Assembly: GCF_010500895.1 (NCBI RefSeq)
Contig: NZ_JAAAWO010000016.1
Location: 1-64,000, forward strand
DNA from: Alteromonas genovensis
GTDB taxonomy: Bacteria; Pseudomonadota; Gammaproteobacteria; Enterobacterales; Alteromonadaceae
Direction of reading: 5' to 3'
DNA: 64,000 nt
The notes beneath the pieces are model-generated. The model worked only from the letters and a program-made list of their open reading frames with translations. It had not been told where the DNA came from and made no database searches. Shown here in pieces: positions 27,111-36,609 of this stretch. The translations under genes and the position numbers were made by a program. How positions within the stretch are numbered: the stretch's first letter is position 1; every line of letters starts with the position of its first letter.

Positions 27111-28766
27111 CTACGCCGACGCAGTTTGAATGGGTATTGGCTGCCCTTCATGCGAGGCCTTGATAAAATCAGCCGCTCGCTCTGCAATCATAACCGTAGG
27201 TGCGTTAGTGTTACCGCCAATAAGACTTGGCATAACCGACGCATCGACTACCCGTAAACCATCGATTCCTCTTACTCTCAACTGTGAATCTACCACCGCC
27301 AGCTCATCGGATTCGCTACCCATTTTACAGGTCCCTATTGGGTGATAGATAGTTTCAGCACGCTCTCTCAAAAACTCCAAAATTTCTTCGTCAGTTTGTG
27401 CCTCAACACCAGGATACAGCTCACTTCCCTTAAACTTTTCAAAATTGGGAGCTGCAAGTAATTTTCTGGCCATTCTTACCCCATCAATCATTACCTGCTG
27501 ATCTTCCACCGCACTGAGGTAGTTCGGATCGATAAGCGCATGGTCTGCGGGGTGATTGCTTTGTAGCGATACCGTACCGCGACTTTTAGGATATAGGCAG
27601 CATACGTGCAGTCCGTAACCATAACCGAATGCAACCTGCCTGCCGTGATCGTTAAGAATAGCGGGTAAAAAGTGAAGCTGAATATCAGGGTGTTCTCCTG
27701 CAATTGACGAGCGTAAAAAACCACCTGCTTCGGCAATGTTGGAAGAAAAAATTCCATCGCGCTTAAGGGCGTATTCTGCCGTTGCTTTAACGTACTTAGG
27801 CAGTGCACCTGCGGCAACTGCATAGCCTTCTCGGGCCTCACAGGTAAACTGCACAATTGCATCGAGATGGTCCTGCAGATTTTGTCCCACACCAGGTAAA
27901 TCTTGGTGAACGTGAATGCCTTTCTCTTCCAACTCAAGGCGAGGGCCAATGCCTGAGAGCATTAGCAACTGGGGTGAATTAATTGCACCGCCGCACAAGA
28001 TCACCTCACTTTTGGCAAAATACGTGGCCACAGAGCCCTTTTCTCTTACCTGCACCCCCACCGCGAGTTTATCTTTTAACACAACTTTTTCAGCAGCCAC
28101 CTTGGTAAGCACAGTGAGGTTATTACGGTGCTTTGCTTGTGATAAATAGCCTTTCGCCGTAGAGCAACGTTGCCCGTTAACCTGAGTAACGTGGTAATAA
28201 CCTATACCCTCACGCTGGTCGCGATTAAAGTCATCGATTTGCTGATAGCCGCCATAGGAGGCTGCGCTAACAAAAGCATCGGAGAGCACGCTAGTATGAC
28301 GAAGCTTACTCACATTAAGTGGGCCACCTGTGCCATGGAACTCATCAGCCCCTTCTTCAAAGTTTTCAGCACGTTTGAAGTAAGGCAATACGTCGTCAAA
28401 CGACCACCCCACCGCGCCTTCCTCAAACGCCCAGCGATCGTAATCTTCGGCTTGGCCACGTATATAGCACATAGCATTAACCGAGCTGCTGCCGCCTAGG
28501 GTTTTTCCCCGCGGCCAGAAGAGTTCTCGGTCGTACATCTCTTTTTGCGGTGCAGTATGATATCCCCAACCAATGCCCTCGAAACGACTTAACAAGGAAA
28601 TGCCAAAGGGAATGTGGATCATAGGGTTGGTGTCTTTTGCGCCCGCTTCGATAAGTAAAATATCAAGGGCCGGATTTTCAGACAATCGAGTCGCTAACAC
28701 CGCTCCCGCAGAGCCTCCTCCTACGATGATGTAGTCGTACTTACCTTGTATTTCACTCATAGTCAC
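27111..28766 (-). CDS. GMC-family FAD alcohol/choline-dehydrogenase-like enzyme
   Basis: 551 residues. The FAD-binding DYIIVGGGSAGAVLATRLSE, GGSSSVNAMCYIRG and GAINSPQLLMLSGIGPRLEL are GMC signatures, and the active-site region has TIYHPIGTCKMG with the catalytic His, and NTNAPTVMIAERAADFI. It oxidises an alcohol to an aldehyde with electrons passed to the respiratory chain. A second GMC enzyme, BetA, lies at 58.7 kb; this one is about 40% like it by eye and is closer to AlkJ-type aliphatic alcohol dehydrogenases. Substrate is inferred only. Confidence 0.85.
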   Translation of the reverse strand: MTMSEIQGKYDYIIVGGGSAGAVLATRLSENPALDILLIEAGAKDTNPMIHIPFGISLLSRFEGIGWGYHTAPQKEMYDRELFWPRGKTLGGSSSVNAMCYIRGQAEDYDRWAFEEGAVGWSFDDVLPYFKRAENFEEGADEFHGTGGPLNVSKLRHTSVLSDAFVSAASYGGYQQIDDFNRDQREGIGYYHVTQVNGQRCSTAKGYLSQAKHRNNLTVLTKVAAEKVVLKDKLAVGVQVREKGSVATYFAKSEVILCGGAINSPQLLMLSGIGPRLELEEKGIHVHQDLPGVGQNLQDHLDAIVQFTCEAREGYAVAAGALPKYVKATAEYALKRDGIFSSNIAEAGGFLRSSIAGEHPDIQLHFLPAILNDHGRQVAFGYGYGLHVCCLYPKSRGTVSLQSNHPADHALIDPNYLSAVEDQQVMIDGVRMARKLLAAPNFEKFKGSELYPGVEAQTDEEILEFLRERAETIYHPIGTCKMGSESDELAVVDSQLRVRGIDGLRVVDASVMPSLIGGNTNAPTVMIAERAADFIKASHEGQPIPIQTASA

Positions 28767-29008
28767 TGCTCCAAAAACGGGATGGGTAAAACGCTACGCG
28801 TCTATCTTTGTATTCCGCACTGCTCTATTTTTTAATGCTCTATTTATTAACGGCCTAGTTGTTAACGCTCTAATTGTTAACAAATGGTTGTGGTAAGACC
28901 AGATTAGCAAATTAGCCGTGCTTCGGGAAAGTTTTATGTTGTAACTTTCACAAAACATAATAGTCTTGAAGTGTTCTCAGTTTTAATACAAGGGTCTACA
29001 CCGTCGCT
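28767..29008. repeat. A/T-rich intergenic region with degenerate short repeats
   Basis: Between 28820 and 28885 the motif GCTCTAnTTnTTAAC recurs about four times in slightly changed form. The rest holds no gene. It should contain promoters of the flanking divergent genes, but none is clear. Confidence 0.4.
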
Positions 29009-29761
29009 ATGCCTCTCTCTTCGCCGTCTATCGACAGTCAACCATCGCGCATGCCGCTTAAAGATAGGTGTAAGCTACTCATTGCTAGACTGCTTATCAA
29101 ACTCGGTAGACTGCGCTTTGATGACTTCACAAAAGAGGAACTTCACGAGTTAATAGCTGACCTATTCCCCCACCGTTTTTCACTTAATATTCCTATCGGT
29201 ACTGGCTCACTCAACGTTCAGGAGGGCGAAATAGCCTTCGATAATGAAAATAATAAACTAGTGCTTCAGAGTCTTGCCACTATTAATATCGACGTGGCTA
29301 ATAACACGCTTTATCGAGCGCACCTTGTGGTTGTATCAAGCGCAACGCCCCAATACGATGAGATAAGCAAAACCGTATTACTCACCCACATCAATATCGA
29401 CACCATCACACTGGTCAATGATAATTACGCGCTGATACAAGACTCTCGCTATCTGTTAAATAAATTCTTCCCGCAGGGCATTAATAATTTAGTGACATCG
29501 TCACTGCGTTCGGCAATGTCTTTGTTTACCGTTGGTACGTCAGATGTGGCTGCTGAATATTTAAAGCTTTATTTATCAGGCTCGAAACAAGCGGTATTGG
29601 ACTATCACAAACCGCAAATTAACCAGGCCATTCAAAGTGAGCTTAATACCGCTAACCTGAGTCATACCATGCGCGAGTCGCATTGGCGCGAGGCCCTGTT
29701 TGCACGGGTTGGCAGAAGTGTGCGCGTAGAAGACGACCGACTTCGCTTTTATCTCGTCTAG
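29009..29761 (+). CDS. Unknown protein, possible lipid-binding (DUF1439-like) domain
   Basis: 250 residues without signal peptide. The middle (residues about 55-165) consists of beta strands in the pattern LNIPIGTGSLNVQEGEIAFD, VLLTHINIDTITLVNDNYAL and ending LLNKFFPQGINNLVTSSL, reminiscent of the DUF1439/YceB lipid-binding fold. The C-terminal 80 residues are helical and charged. The resemblance is by pattern only. It lies next to the wax-ester synthase gene, convergent to it. Confidence 0.5.
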   Translation: MPLSSPSIDSQPSRMPLKDRCKLLIARLLIKLGRLRFDDFTKEELHELIADLFPHRFSLNIPIGTGSLNVQEGEIAFDNENNKLVLQSLATINIDVANNTLYRAHLVVVSSATPQYDEISKTVLLTHINIDTITLVNDNYALIQDSRYLLNKFFPQGINNLVTSSLRSAMSLFTVGTSDVAAEYLKLYLSGSKQAVLDYHKPQINQAIQSELNTANLSHTMRESHWREALFARVGRSVRVEDDRLRFYLV

Positions 29762-29775
29762 CTGAGCGCTTGATT

Positions 29776-29850
29776 GACATAACCCTAGCCCTCAATCGAC
29801 ATAGCCCTAGTGCGAAAGCAACATAGCCCTAGTGCTCACCCGACGTAGCT
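29776..29850. repeat. 22-bp degenerate tandem repeat
   Basis: GACATAACCCTAGCCCTCAA at 29776 is followed by related units GACATAGCCCTAGTGC at 29798 and ACATAGCCCTAGTGC at 29821, with a last partial GACGTAGCT at 29842; the period is about 22. It lies between two convergent genes and holds no frame. Confidence 0.65.
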
Positions 29851-29872
29851 AAAATGCTAAGCCAAGAAAGCC

Positions 29873-31312
29873 CTAATGTTCAGTCACTATAGAAAGCGGC
29901 ACTTTATCGATGTGTTCACCAATATCGTCAATGTTTAACCTAGGGTCGTCCACACTTGCCTCCAGCATATCAAAGGCTTCTTTCACATAAAGAGCGAGTG
30001 GCTGCAAGGACTCTACGTTTTTATTGCAACACACAAGACCTACGTTGGCGGTGTCGGCATAGGTCATAAAAGTAATGTTCACCCCGCCCCCCGGTGTCAT
30101 TGTTGATATGGGGTAACAGGCAAGTAACTTGGCATCTTTTAAATATCGCGTTTCTTTAGGACCCGGCACATTGGAAATAAGTATATTGGCAATGGGCTTT
30201 ACCACGTTTGATAAGCGCAGCCACTCAAAAACCAATGCCATCGATTGAATAACAATTGTGTAGCCACTAAACGCAGCCGGACGGGCGTGCTGAGCCGCGT
30301 GCTTCACTATGCGATGATTAACGACTATCTGTCTTAACCTAAGGTAAGGATCGTTTTCGCCGTGAGCGAGCTTAACTGGAACAATCGCAATTTTATTACC
30401 AGTAGTTTTTTCACCCGGTTTGCGAAGGTTTATGGGCATATTGGTGTACAGCGCCTTTTTAAACACCTGGCCGTGCTCTTTAAGCAGTTTGTGAACACCA
30501 ATATCAAATGCACACAACAACACTTCGTTTGCAGTAGATCGGGTGCGCCGCGCTAATGCTTTTACCCGTTTAAAATCTAAATCGACAGTTGCCACTGCCC
30601 TTCCCGCTTTTACCTGCCCGGTAAGCATGGTTTTGGTACCGGTGAATGGCACCGGCATATAGTGCGGGTTCACTCTAAGCAGCTTCATAAAGATTCGGAT
30701 GAAAATAACCAGCAAATCAAATACGGTTTTAAGAGCATATCCCACGCCAACTAAACGTTTCACTAAACTGATCGGATCCCGCTTTTTATTTTTAAGCCGC
30801 TTCGTTGCCCAAATGGGCGTAAATTTGCCATCGGTAGAGTGTGAGACATAGCCCGCTTGGAACCAGCGAACTAACGTGGTGCCATCGCCATACATGTGAT
30901 GCACACGCGCATAAATGGCAAAGGTGTCGCTAATCTCATCAAAAATAAAATGGTATTGCCAAAGGGGCTTGTCAGGGTCTAAACGGGAGGCGTGAAGACG
31001 GGCGACAAAGGCGTCGAGGGCTTCTCTGTTTTGCACATTTGCTACCCGGTGAATTTGCACATGGTAATCCATGTGCAGCTTTTTGACCGGCCTAAAACCG
31101 ATGGGGTATCCAAGAAAGGTTTTCACTGCACAACTAAATGGCGATGTGGCCCGAGTGTAGCTTTTTATCTCATTAAACAGTGTCGGTACGTAGTTTTTTT
31201 TATCGGCGTTTTTAGGTAGCGCAAGTAGTTGTAAACACGCTACGTGCTTTGGGTTTTCATCCGATTCCGTTATCCAGAACGATTTGTCTAAGAAACTAAG
31301 GGTTTTTGACAT
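29873..31312 (-). CDS. Wax ester synthase/diacylglycerol acyltransferase (WS/DGAT)
   Basis: 479 residues. The catalytic HHxxxDG motif is HHMYGDG at residues 138-144, with the usual LDKSFWITESDENP beginning, LDPDKPLWQYHFI before it, and the conserved ANILISNVPGPKET and later MTPGGGVNITFMTYA. It esterifies acyl-CoA with long-chain alcohols or diacylglycerol to form storage neutral lipids at the membrane. Its start overlaps the TetR stop by one base (TAATG), so they are coupled. The patatin and phasin genes nearby suggest a storage-lipid role. Confidence 0.9.
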   Translation of the reverse strand: MSKTLSFLDKSFWITESDENPKHVACLQLLALPKNADKKNYVPTLFNEIKSYTRATSPFSCAVKTFLGYPIGFRPVKKLHMDYHVQIHRVANVQNREALDAFVARLHASRLDPDKPLWQYHFIFDEISDTFAIYARVHHMYGDGTTLVRWFQAGYVSHSTDGKFTPIWATKRLKNKKRDPISLVKRLVGVGYALKTVFDLLVIFIRIFMKLLRVNPHYMPVPFTGTKTMLTGQVKAGRAVATVDLDFKRVKALARRTRSTANEVLLCAFDIGVHKLLKEHGQVFKKALYTNMPINLRKPGEKTTGNKIAIVPVKLAHGENDPYLRLRQIVVNHRIVKHAAQHARPAAFSGYTIVIQSMALVFEWLRLSNVVKPIANILISNVPGPKETRYLKDAKLLACYPISTMTPGGGVNITFMTYADTANVGLVCCNKNVESLQPLALYVKEAFDMLEASVDDPRLNIDDIGEHIDKVPLSIVTEH

Positions 31313-31989
31313 TATTTATCCCCGTTAACGGCGTAAAGTGGTGATTCGCTTTTTATATTATTGGCAAACTCGTGGGAATTGAGTATGGCCACCAGCTTTG
31401 CCTTTTCTTCTTCATTCATAGCAAGTCGCGGAAGAATACTCACCATCATGAGTGATAAGGCATGAAAGCGTTGAGTCTCGTCATCCATGTGACTATTTAA
31501 TTCATCAAACTGGCAAGACTGGGTAATGATGAGAAGAATAAGTTCGACCAACAAAACGCGATCGGCGTCGGTAGCAATTAGCACCTTCTGCTTGACTAAC
31601 GATTCGAATAGAAATGTGATTTGACGTTTAAGATTGGCCAAAATATGCTGCCGACGCTTCACTATCTGTGGGTATTTCTCTGCCAAGTCAGCGGGGCTTT
31701 TATATAAAAAATGAAATACGTGAATGCTATCGACAAGCAAATACAGGTAGTACATTATGTCTTCTGCACGTAAGGTATCGAGCTTGTCTCGGGTCAGTAA
31801 TGCCTGCATTTGCTGTTCGTGCATTTTCATCAGCGCCACCACGATGCTTTCTTTACCCTTAAAGTGATAGTAAAGGTTGCCAGGACTTATATCGAGTTCG
31901 ATAGCAATATCGACACTCGTGACAGAGTTTTCTCCGTGCTCATTAAACATCGCCAAGGCAGTAAGCAAGATACGCTGTGCTGTTTTCAT
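31312..31989 (-). CDS. TetR-family regulator coupled to the WS/DGAT gene
   Basis: 225 residues. The N-terminal helix-turn-helix is TAQRILLTALAMFNEHGENS then SVDIAIELDISPGNLYYHFK. The ligand domain (VDSIHVFHFLYKSPADLAEK) is of the type that binds hydrophobic molecules. It is 15 bases after the DUF445 gene and overlaps the WS/DGAT start by one base, so it likely controls this three-gene run, perhaps in response to acyl-CoA. Ligand and operator are unknown. Confidence 0.85.
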   Translation of the reverse strand: MKTAQRILLTALAMFNEHGENSVTSVDIAIELDISPGNLYYHFKGKESIVVALMKMHEQQMQALLTRDKLDTLRAEDIMYYLYLLVDSIHVFHFLYKSPADLAEKYPQIVKRRQHILANLKRQITFLFESLVKQKVLIATDADRVLLVELILLIITQSCQFDELNSHMDDETQRFHALSLMMVSILPRLAMNEEEKAKLVAILNSHEFANNIKSESPLYAVNGDK

Positions 31990-32004
31990 TGCGCTAAACG
32001 CTCC

Positions 32005-33213
32005 CTACATAAACACCAAATAAAGCTGCATAAAGCCAGCGGCCATACCTAGCAACGCGCCGGTTAATATCAATTTCCACTCATCTTGTTGGTACGCTGG
32101 ACGCAGCACGCCCTCGAATTCTTCTGCACTTAGCGCCTGCATTCTTAAGCTCAAGTCTTGGCCTATTTGCATGGCGCCATTGGCGTAATCGTAGGCATAA
32201 AGCAGGTATTTTTCCGAGTTATCAAAAATTTGCTGCACTGCTAACGCTTTCATTTTGTGATAGTTCTCTGACCCTACCCCAAGCGCAAAATAAGGCTGTG
32301 CAATGGCCACGTAGCGCTCGATAGCGTCGTTAACATGTAGCTCAATAAGCTCGAGTAGCTGCGCCGACCCAGAGCCGTGTAAAATGATATTGGTGATATT
32401 TTTAGGCGTAATCAGCTTCTCTTCTATAATCGACGAGTACACCTCAGACACTTCTTTTTGACGCTTTAAGAACATGCCTTGAACCACAAAGGGACCGATT
32501 TTTCGGGGCCGCTTGGGCTCAAAGATAATTTTAATGGCTATCCAATTTGTGGCATACCCCACTAGCAAGCCGCCTAAAGGTAAAATCCACCACGCTTGGT
32601 AGAAGTACCACAACAGCATAGTGGGTAATCCAAAGATAAAACCAAAATACAGCCCTGAACGCACGATAAAGGGAAACTCTTTACTGCCTGCTGTAAGAAA
32701 AATTTCGTTGATCAGCTCTGGTGAATTAACCAGTTGCTCAACAACGAGCTCTTTAATATCGAGAATTTCGGACACATTGTGCTGAAAATCATCCATCATT
32801 TTATGCACAACATTCGGAATGTCGTTTTCAATGCGCTGGTAAACTAAATTCTTTCCTTGAACCGGCAGTGCTGCCCACATTTGAGGAGCTGACTCGGCCA
32901 TAACATCATTAACCACTTTGCGAATAACTTGGCTAAGTCTGCGTTCAATAGCTTTGGTGAGTTCATCGGGATCGAGCCGTTGAGCAAGCTCCTCAACGCT
33001 CAGTAACTTACCTAAAACAAGCTCTACTTCTATTTCAGCCATTTGCCGACGTTTAGCCGGAATGAGACCCTGCCAGCCCAAAAAAGGCTTAATGCCCACA
33101 AACTCGATGGGGTAAAACATCATCTTAACTGCAAGATAATTTGTCGCCCAACCAACTACTGCACTTATCAGTGGTATTGATAGCAAGCTAAGGGTTTGAA
33201 TATTCCAGTCCAT
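32005..33213 (-). CDS. DUF445-family membrane protein (YheB type)
   Basis: 402 residues. The N-terminal helix and PLISAVVGWATNYLAVKMMF, a second GLLVGYATNWIAIKIIFEP repeat and a C-terminal hydrophobic segment (GALLGMAAGFMQLYLVF) are typical of DUF445, whose two internal repeats and long amphipathic helices resemble apolipoprotein-like membrane folds. Function unknown; several have been linked to the envelope. It is the first gene of a likely operon with the TetR and WS/DGAT genes. Confidence 0.85.
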   Translation of the reverse strand: MDWNIQTLSLLSIPLISAVVGWATNYLAVKMMFYPIEFVGIKPFLGWQGLIPAKRRQMAEIEVELVLGKLLSVEELAQRLDPDELTKAIERRLSQVIRKVVNDVMAESAPQMWAALPVQGKNLVYQRIENDIPNVVHKMMDDFQHNVSEILDIKELVVEQLVNSPELINEIFLTAGSKEFPFIVRSGLYFGFIFGLPTMLLWYFYQAWWILPLGGLLVGYATNWIAIKIIFEPKRPRKIGPFVVQGMFLKRQKEVSEVYSSIIEEKLITPKNITNIILHGSGSAQLLELIELHVNDAIERYVAIAQPYFALGVGSENYHKMKALAVQQIFDNSEKYLLYAYDYANGAMQIGQDLSLRMQALSAEEFEGVLRPAYQQDEWKLILTGALLGMAAGFMQLYLVFM

Positions 33214-33404
33214 ACAGCGAACAAACGTTCCAATTTATTATTCTACTACTCAGGCTACTGAGTGCTTATGATTTGGTCAACGTAAAAAATGTAATTAGAC
33301 GTAATTGTTGATAGAAAACAAATTTTCACAACCAATACCTACGCGATGTTACTAAATAACGCTGAATGTCGCTAAATAACGGGATTTATACCCAACCTTA
33401 GGTA

Positions 33405-34943
33405 GTGAATTCTAATTTTGATATCTACTATGATTTTAGGCGTTTTGTGCTTGGAATAAATAAGGTGGTTGCCATGACAGCATTCGATTTACCGTTAAAA
33501 AAGCTTGAACGTGATATAAAACACGCAAGTAACTACGATGAATATGAGGCTGCTTGTCTGGCTTATGATGCCTTATCTGGCGCTGACGACTGGAAGGCAA
33601 AGGATGAGAGTGAAGACTACGACTACAAACTTATTCAAAAACGGGTGCAACGCCTTCAAATTGCAAGAGGTCGAGGCGATATCCATGCCCTGATGTCCAT
33701 ACTGCATGAGGGACTGCATGGAAACTTGGGCAATATTGCTAATCCAGCCTTACAAACTCACTGCAAAATAGGCACCAAAAAGCTCATTGAACAATTTATC
33801 GATGAGGTTTCCTTAACGCTTGAGCAGATTGTGAATGCAAATGAAGACGACGTGGACTTTTATGAAAAGCTCTCGTTTTTTGAAGAAACTGCCCACGCTT
33901 TCGGCCGCAGTTGCCTTATGCTGTCTGGCGGTGCAGGCCTTGGCTTCTTTCACGCAGGCGTTGTAAAGTCGTTAAATCAAAGACGACTGTTACCCACCGT
34001 TATATCTGGTGCCTCTGCAGGTTCCATTATTGGCGCTATGCTAGCTACCCGAACCCACGATGAGCTTGAAGAATCCTTAGATTCACAACGAATTTACGAA
34101 ATGTTTAAGCACTGGCGTACTTTTGCTGGTCTTAGCAAAGACAGTCTTTTTGATAGCTCCATGCTGGAAAATGCACTTATTGAGTTATTCGACTTAACGA
34201 CGTTTGAAGAAGCCTTCAGAAAAACAGGTCGACACGTTACCATTACGGTATCGCCTGCCGATTTGCATCAGCACTCTCGCTTACTGAATGCAAAAACATC
34301 GCCCAATGCTATTATCAGCCAAGCGGTAAGAGCATCTTGCGCTGTGCCTATCGTATTTAGTCCCGTGCAGCTAAAAGCGAAGACGCCATCGGGCGACATT
34401 GTGCCCTACATTCCCAACCGACGGTTTGCAGATGGATCGTTAATGGCCGATTTACCGTTTAAACGATTGGCTCGGCTTTATGGTGTTAATCACAGCATTG
34501 TGAGCCAAACGAACCCGCTAGCAGTACCCTTTATCTCTTCCAGAAGAATTGATGCACATTCTCTGTGGGACATGACAACTCGTCACATTGGCCAGTTGGC
34601 GAAATCAAACAGCGTTTTCGCTATTGATATGATTGAAAAAATGGTGGGCAATAAAAGTGCTAAACTTGCTATTCACAAAGTAAGGTCGATAATTGATCAG
34701 CAATATGTCGGCGATATTAATATTTTGCCGAAGCGTCAATTGAGCAATATTTCAAAGGTATTGGCTAATCCAACGCTAGAAAGCATGGATGAATTGATGA
34801 CTAGCGGAGAGCAAGCGTCTTGGCCGCAACTCCATGTAATAGAAAGAAATACCAAAATAAGTGAGAAACTGCGTTATCATTTAGCGCAGTTAAAAAAACG
34901 AGAAGCGGTGGAGCTTCGACATCTTGCGCATCACACGCCATAA
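33405..34943 (+). CDS. Patatin-like phospholipase with N-terminal DUF3336
   Basis: 512 residues. A helical N-terminal DUF3336-like region (FDLPLKKLERDIKHASNYDE) is followed by the patatin domain: the anion loop GGAGLG (LMLSGGAGLGFFHAGV) near residue 173, the nucleophile elbow GASAG near 202, and the catalytic Asp in FADGSLMADLP near 340. Such enzymes release fatty acids from triacylglycerol or phospholipids, the opposite of WS/DGAT. The start is GTG at 33405 or ATG at 33475. Signal peptide absent; cytoplasmic, possibly on lipid bodies. A GCCATAACG/CGTTATGGC hairpin (34938-34961) sits on the stop codon. Confidence 0.88.
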   Translation: MNSNFDIYYDFRRFVLGINKVVAMTAFDLPLKKLERDIKHASNYDEYEAACLAYDALSGADDWKAKDESEDYDYKLIQKRVQRLQIARGRGDIHALMSILHEGLHGNLGNIANPALQTHCKIGTKKLIEQFIDEVSLTLEQIVNANEDDVDFYEKLSFFEETAHAFGRSCLMLSGGAGLGFFHAGVVKSLNQRRLLPTVISGASAGSIIGAMLATRTHDELEESLDSQRIYEMFKHWRTFAGLSKDSLFDSSMLENALIELFDLTTFEEAFRKTGRHVTITVSPADLHQHSRLLNAKTSPNAIISQAVRASCAVPIVFSPVQLKAKTPSGDIVPYIPNRRFADGSLMADLPFKRLARLYGVNHSIVSQTNPLAVPFISSRRIDAHSLWDMTTRHIGQLAKSNSVFAIDMIEKMVGNKSAKLAIHKVRSIIDQQYVGDINILPKRQLSNISKVLANPTLESMDELMTSGEQASWPQLHVIERNTKISEKLRYHLAQLKKREAVELRHLAHHTP

Positions 34944-35002
34944 CGCGAGTTCGTTATGGCAACGTGTCGTTGGCTGATGCGAGAACAATTTAAAGGATCA
35001 CG

Positions 35003-36436
35003 GTGAGTTCACAAAGCCAAAACCCCGACAATATTTACACGCAACAAGTCAAACAATTGCTTTCTTTAGTTTATCCCAAGGAGACCGGGTTCGGCTCTAT
35101 CTTTGAGGATGCGCGGCACTACTTCACGCTAACCACAACATTAGAACAGCACACCAACGATTTAAAAGAGCAGCTACTCAAAATAAAAGATAATAAAGAC
35201 AAAGAGGTGCTTGCTAGTCAACTCGCTAAACAGATTAAAAACAATAACGAGAAGCTTGAAGAAGAAAGGCTAGCCCGCCTTGAACGACTTGAAGCCGTTT
35301 GTACTAAAGTGATTAAGCTATGTGAGGGTGAAACATGGGCTGAAACTCAGCAATTAAGCGCCAAGTTTCTAGGAACATTAATGCTGCTTACTCGCGGCGC
35401 CGATGGTAACTTCGCAAAAGTACATCAACGCTACAAGCCTATATACAAAGCCGTTCTTACATTAAGGCTGGCTGATCGCTTGTTAGACCACGACACGATA
35501 GCCCACTCTTATTTATCTAAATACCGCGAAGCTATTTCCCGCTTTCGAAACGATCAGTATTGGAAAGACAAGTGGAAAACTGAATTGGGAATGCCGCTTA
35601 TCGCCGCAGCCCTACTTCAAGATATTGGCTTGCAAAGCCCTGCAGCACTTACCATTTTAAAAGGTAAAGATGGCGATTTAGACGAGTTTAGATTGCTTGA
35701 TGAAGAGCAGCGCAAAAACTTACTGAAGATAAACTATCACTTTACTATGAAGTATTTATCTGACGGTTTAGGCATTCCGAAATACACCGGCAATATAAGA
35801 GAAGAAAGAGACCGCTTTATCAAAGCCCATACAGAGGCGTCCGAGTTTCTTCAACAACTGGTAAAAGACGCGTTCTTATCAAAAACAGGGCTGGGAGAGT
35901 TGGTCAAAATACCACAAATTTATGTGTCTATTGTGCTATCTACCAAGGCAGATTATACCCGCCTCGATTTGCCGAAAGGCTACTTACTTATAGAGCAGCT
36001 GGCAAAAAAAGGTAGTTTGAACAAACATTTATCACAAGACTTTATGAGCCTAGTCGGGTATTTCCCACAAGGCTTTGGTGTTGCCTTTATTCCGAAAAAT
36101 GAAAAAGGCGAGGAAAAAAACCAGTTTGAATACGCGATAGTAACGGGTCTAAATCCAGCTAAACCTGCCGAGCCAATTTGCAAAGTAGTCACGCGAAATC
36201 AGAACTTTGTGACAAGCGGCGCTCAAGAAGTGATAGAAAAGAGTAGAAACCTGTACTTCCCTGCTAATAGAAAAAAACTGATGCGGTTGGGAGAAGCAAG
36301 ACTCAGTGAAATAATGAGTCAGTTATCGAGTAACTTCTCGCAAAAATCATTAGATGATTTAGTGCCTAGCTTTTGGGAGCCCCACGACTTTTTTGGCTTT
36401 AAAAAGCACCAAAACATTTGGGCAAAAAATACGTAA
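35003..36436 (+). CDS. Unknown protein with degenerate HD-like domain
   Basis: 477 residues from a GTG start. Residues about 45-105 form a charged coiled coil (LKIKDNKDKEVLASQLAKQI). Then MPLIAAALLQDIGLQSPAAL resembles an HD-GYP core (usually LLHDIGK), but the metal-binding His is Gln. No GYP motif is seen. The C-terminal third has beta structure ending in PSFWEPHDFFGFKKHQ. Function unknown; a non-catalytic HD-GYP relative is my best guess. It follows the patatin gene by 59 bases and may be co-transcribed with it. Confidence 0.55.
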   Translation: MSSQSQNPDNIYTQQVKQLLSLVYPKETGFGSIFEDARHYFTLTTTLEQHTNDLKEQLLKIKDNKDKEVLASQLAKQIKNNNEKLEEERLARLERLEAVCTKVIKLCEGETWAETQQLSAKFLGTLMLLTRGADGNFAKVHQRYKPIYKAVLTLRLADRLLDHDTIAHSYLSKYREAISRFRNDQYWKDKWKTELGMPLIAAALLQDIGLQSPAALTILKGKDGDLDEFRLLDEEQRKNLLKINYHFTMKYLSDGLGIPKYTGNIREERDRFIKAHTEASEFLQQLVKDAFLSKTGLGELVKIPQIYVSIVLSTKADYTRLDLPKGYLLIEQLAKKGSLNKHLSQDFMSLVGYFPQGFGVAFIPKNEKGEEKNQFEYAIVTGLNPAKPAEPICKVVTRNQNFVTSGAQEVIEKSRNLYFPANRKKLMRLGEARLSEIMSQLSSNFSQKSLDDLVPSFWEPHDFFGFKKHQNIWAKNT

Positions 36437-36512
36437 GCTCATATCTTATGAATAATGTTGAGATTAGTGGCTTCATACTTTTGCCAAGTGACTAGATATA
36501 AAAATGTAGGCA

Positions 36513-36546
36513 ATAAAAAAGCAAACCGGAAGGTTTGCTTTTTTAT
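36513..36546. terminator. Bidirectional terminator between convergent genes
   Basis: AAAAAAGCAAACC-GGAA-GGTTTGCTTTTTTA, a perfect nine-base stem with A- and T-runs. It serves the plus-strand gene ending at 36436 and the minus-strand phasin ending at 36610. Confidence 0.9.
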
Positions 36547-36609
36547 TTGGTTAACCGGCTCGTTTAAGCTAGTGAAAACTGACTTGCTTGAGCTAATTTA
36601 AAAACTCGC

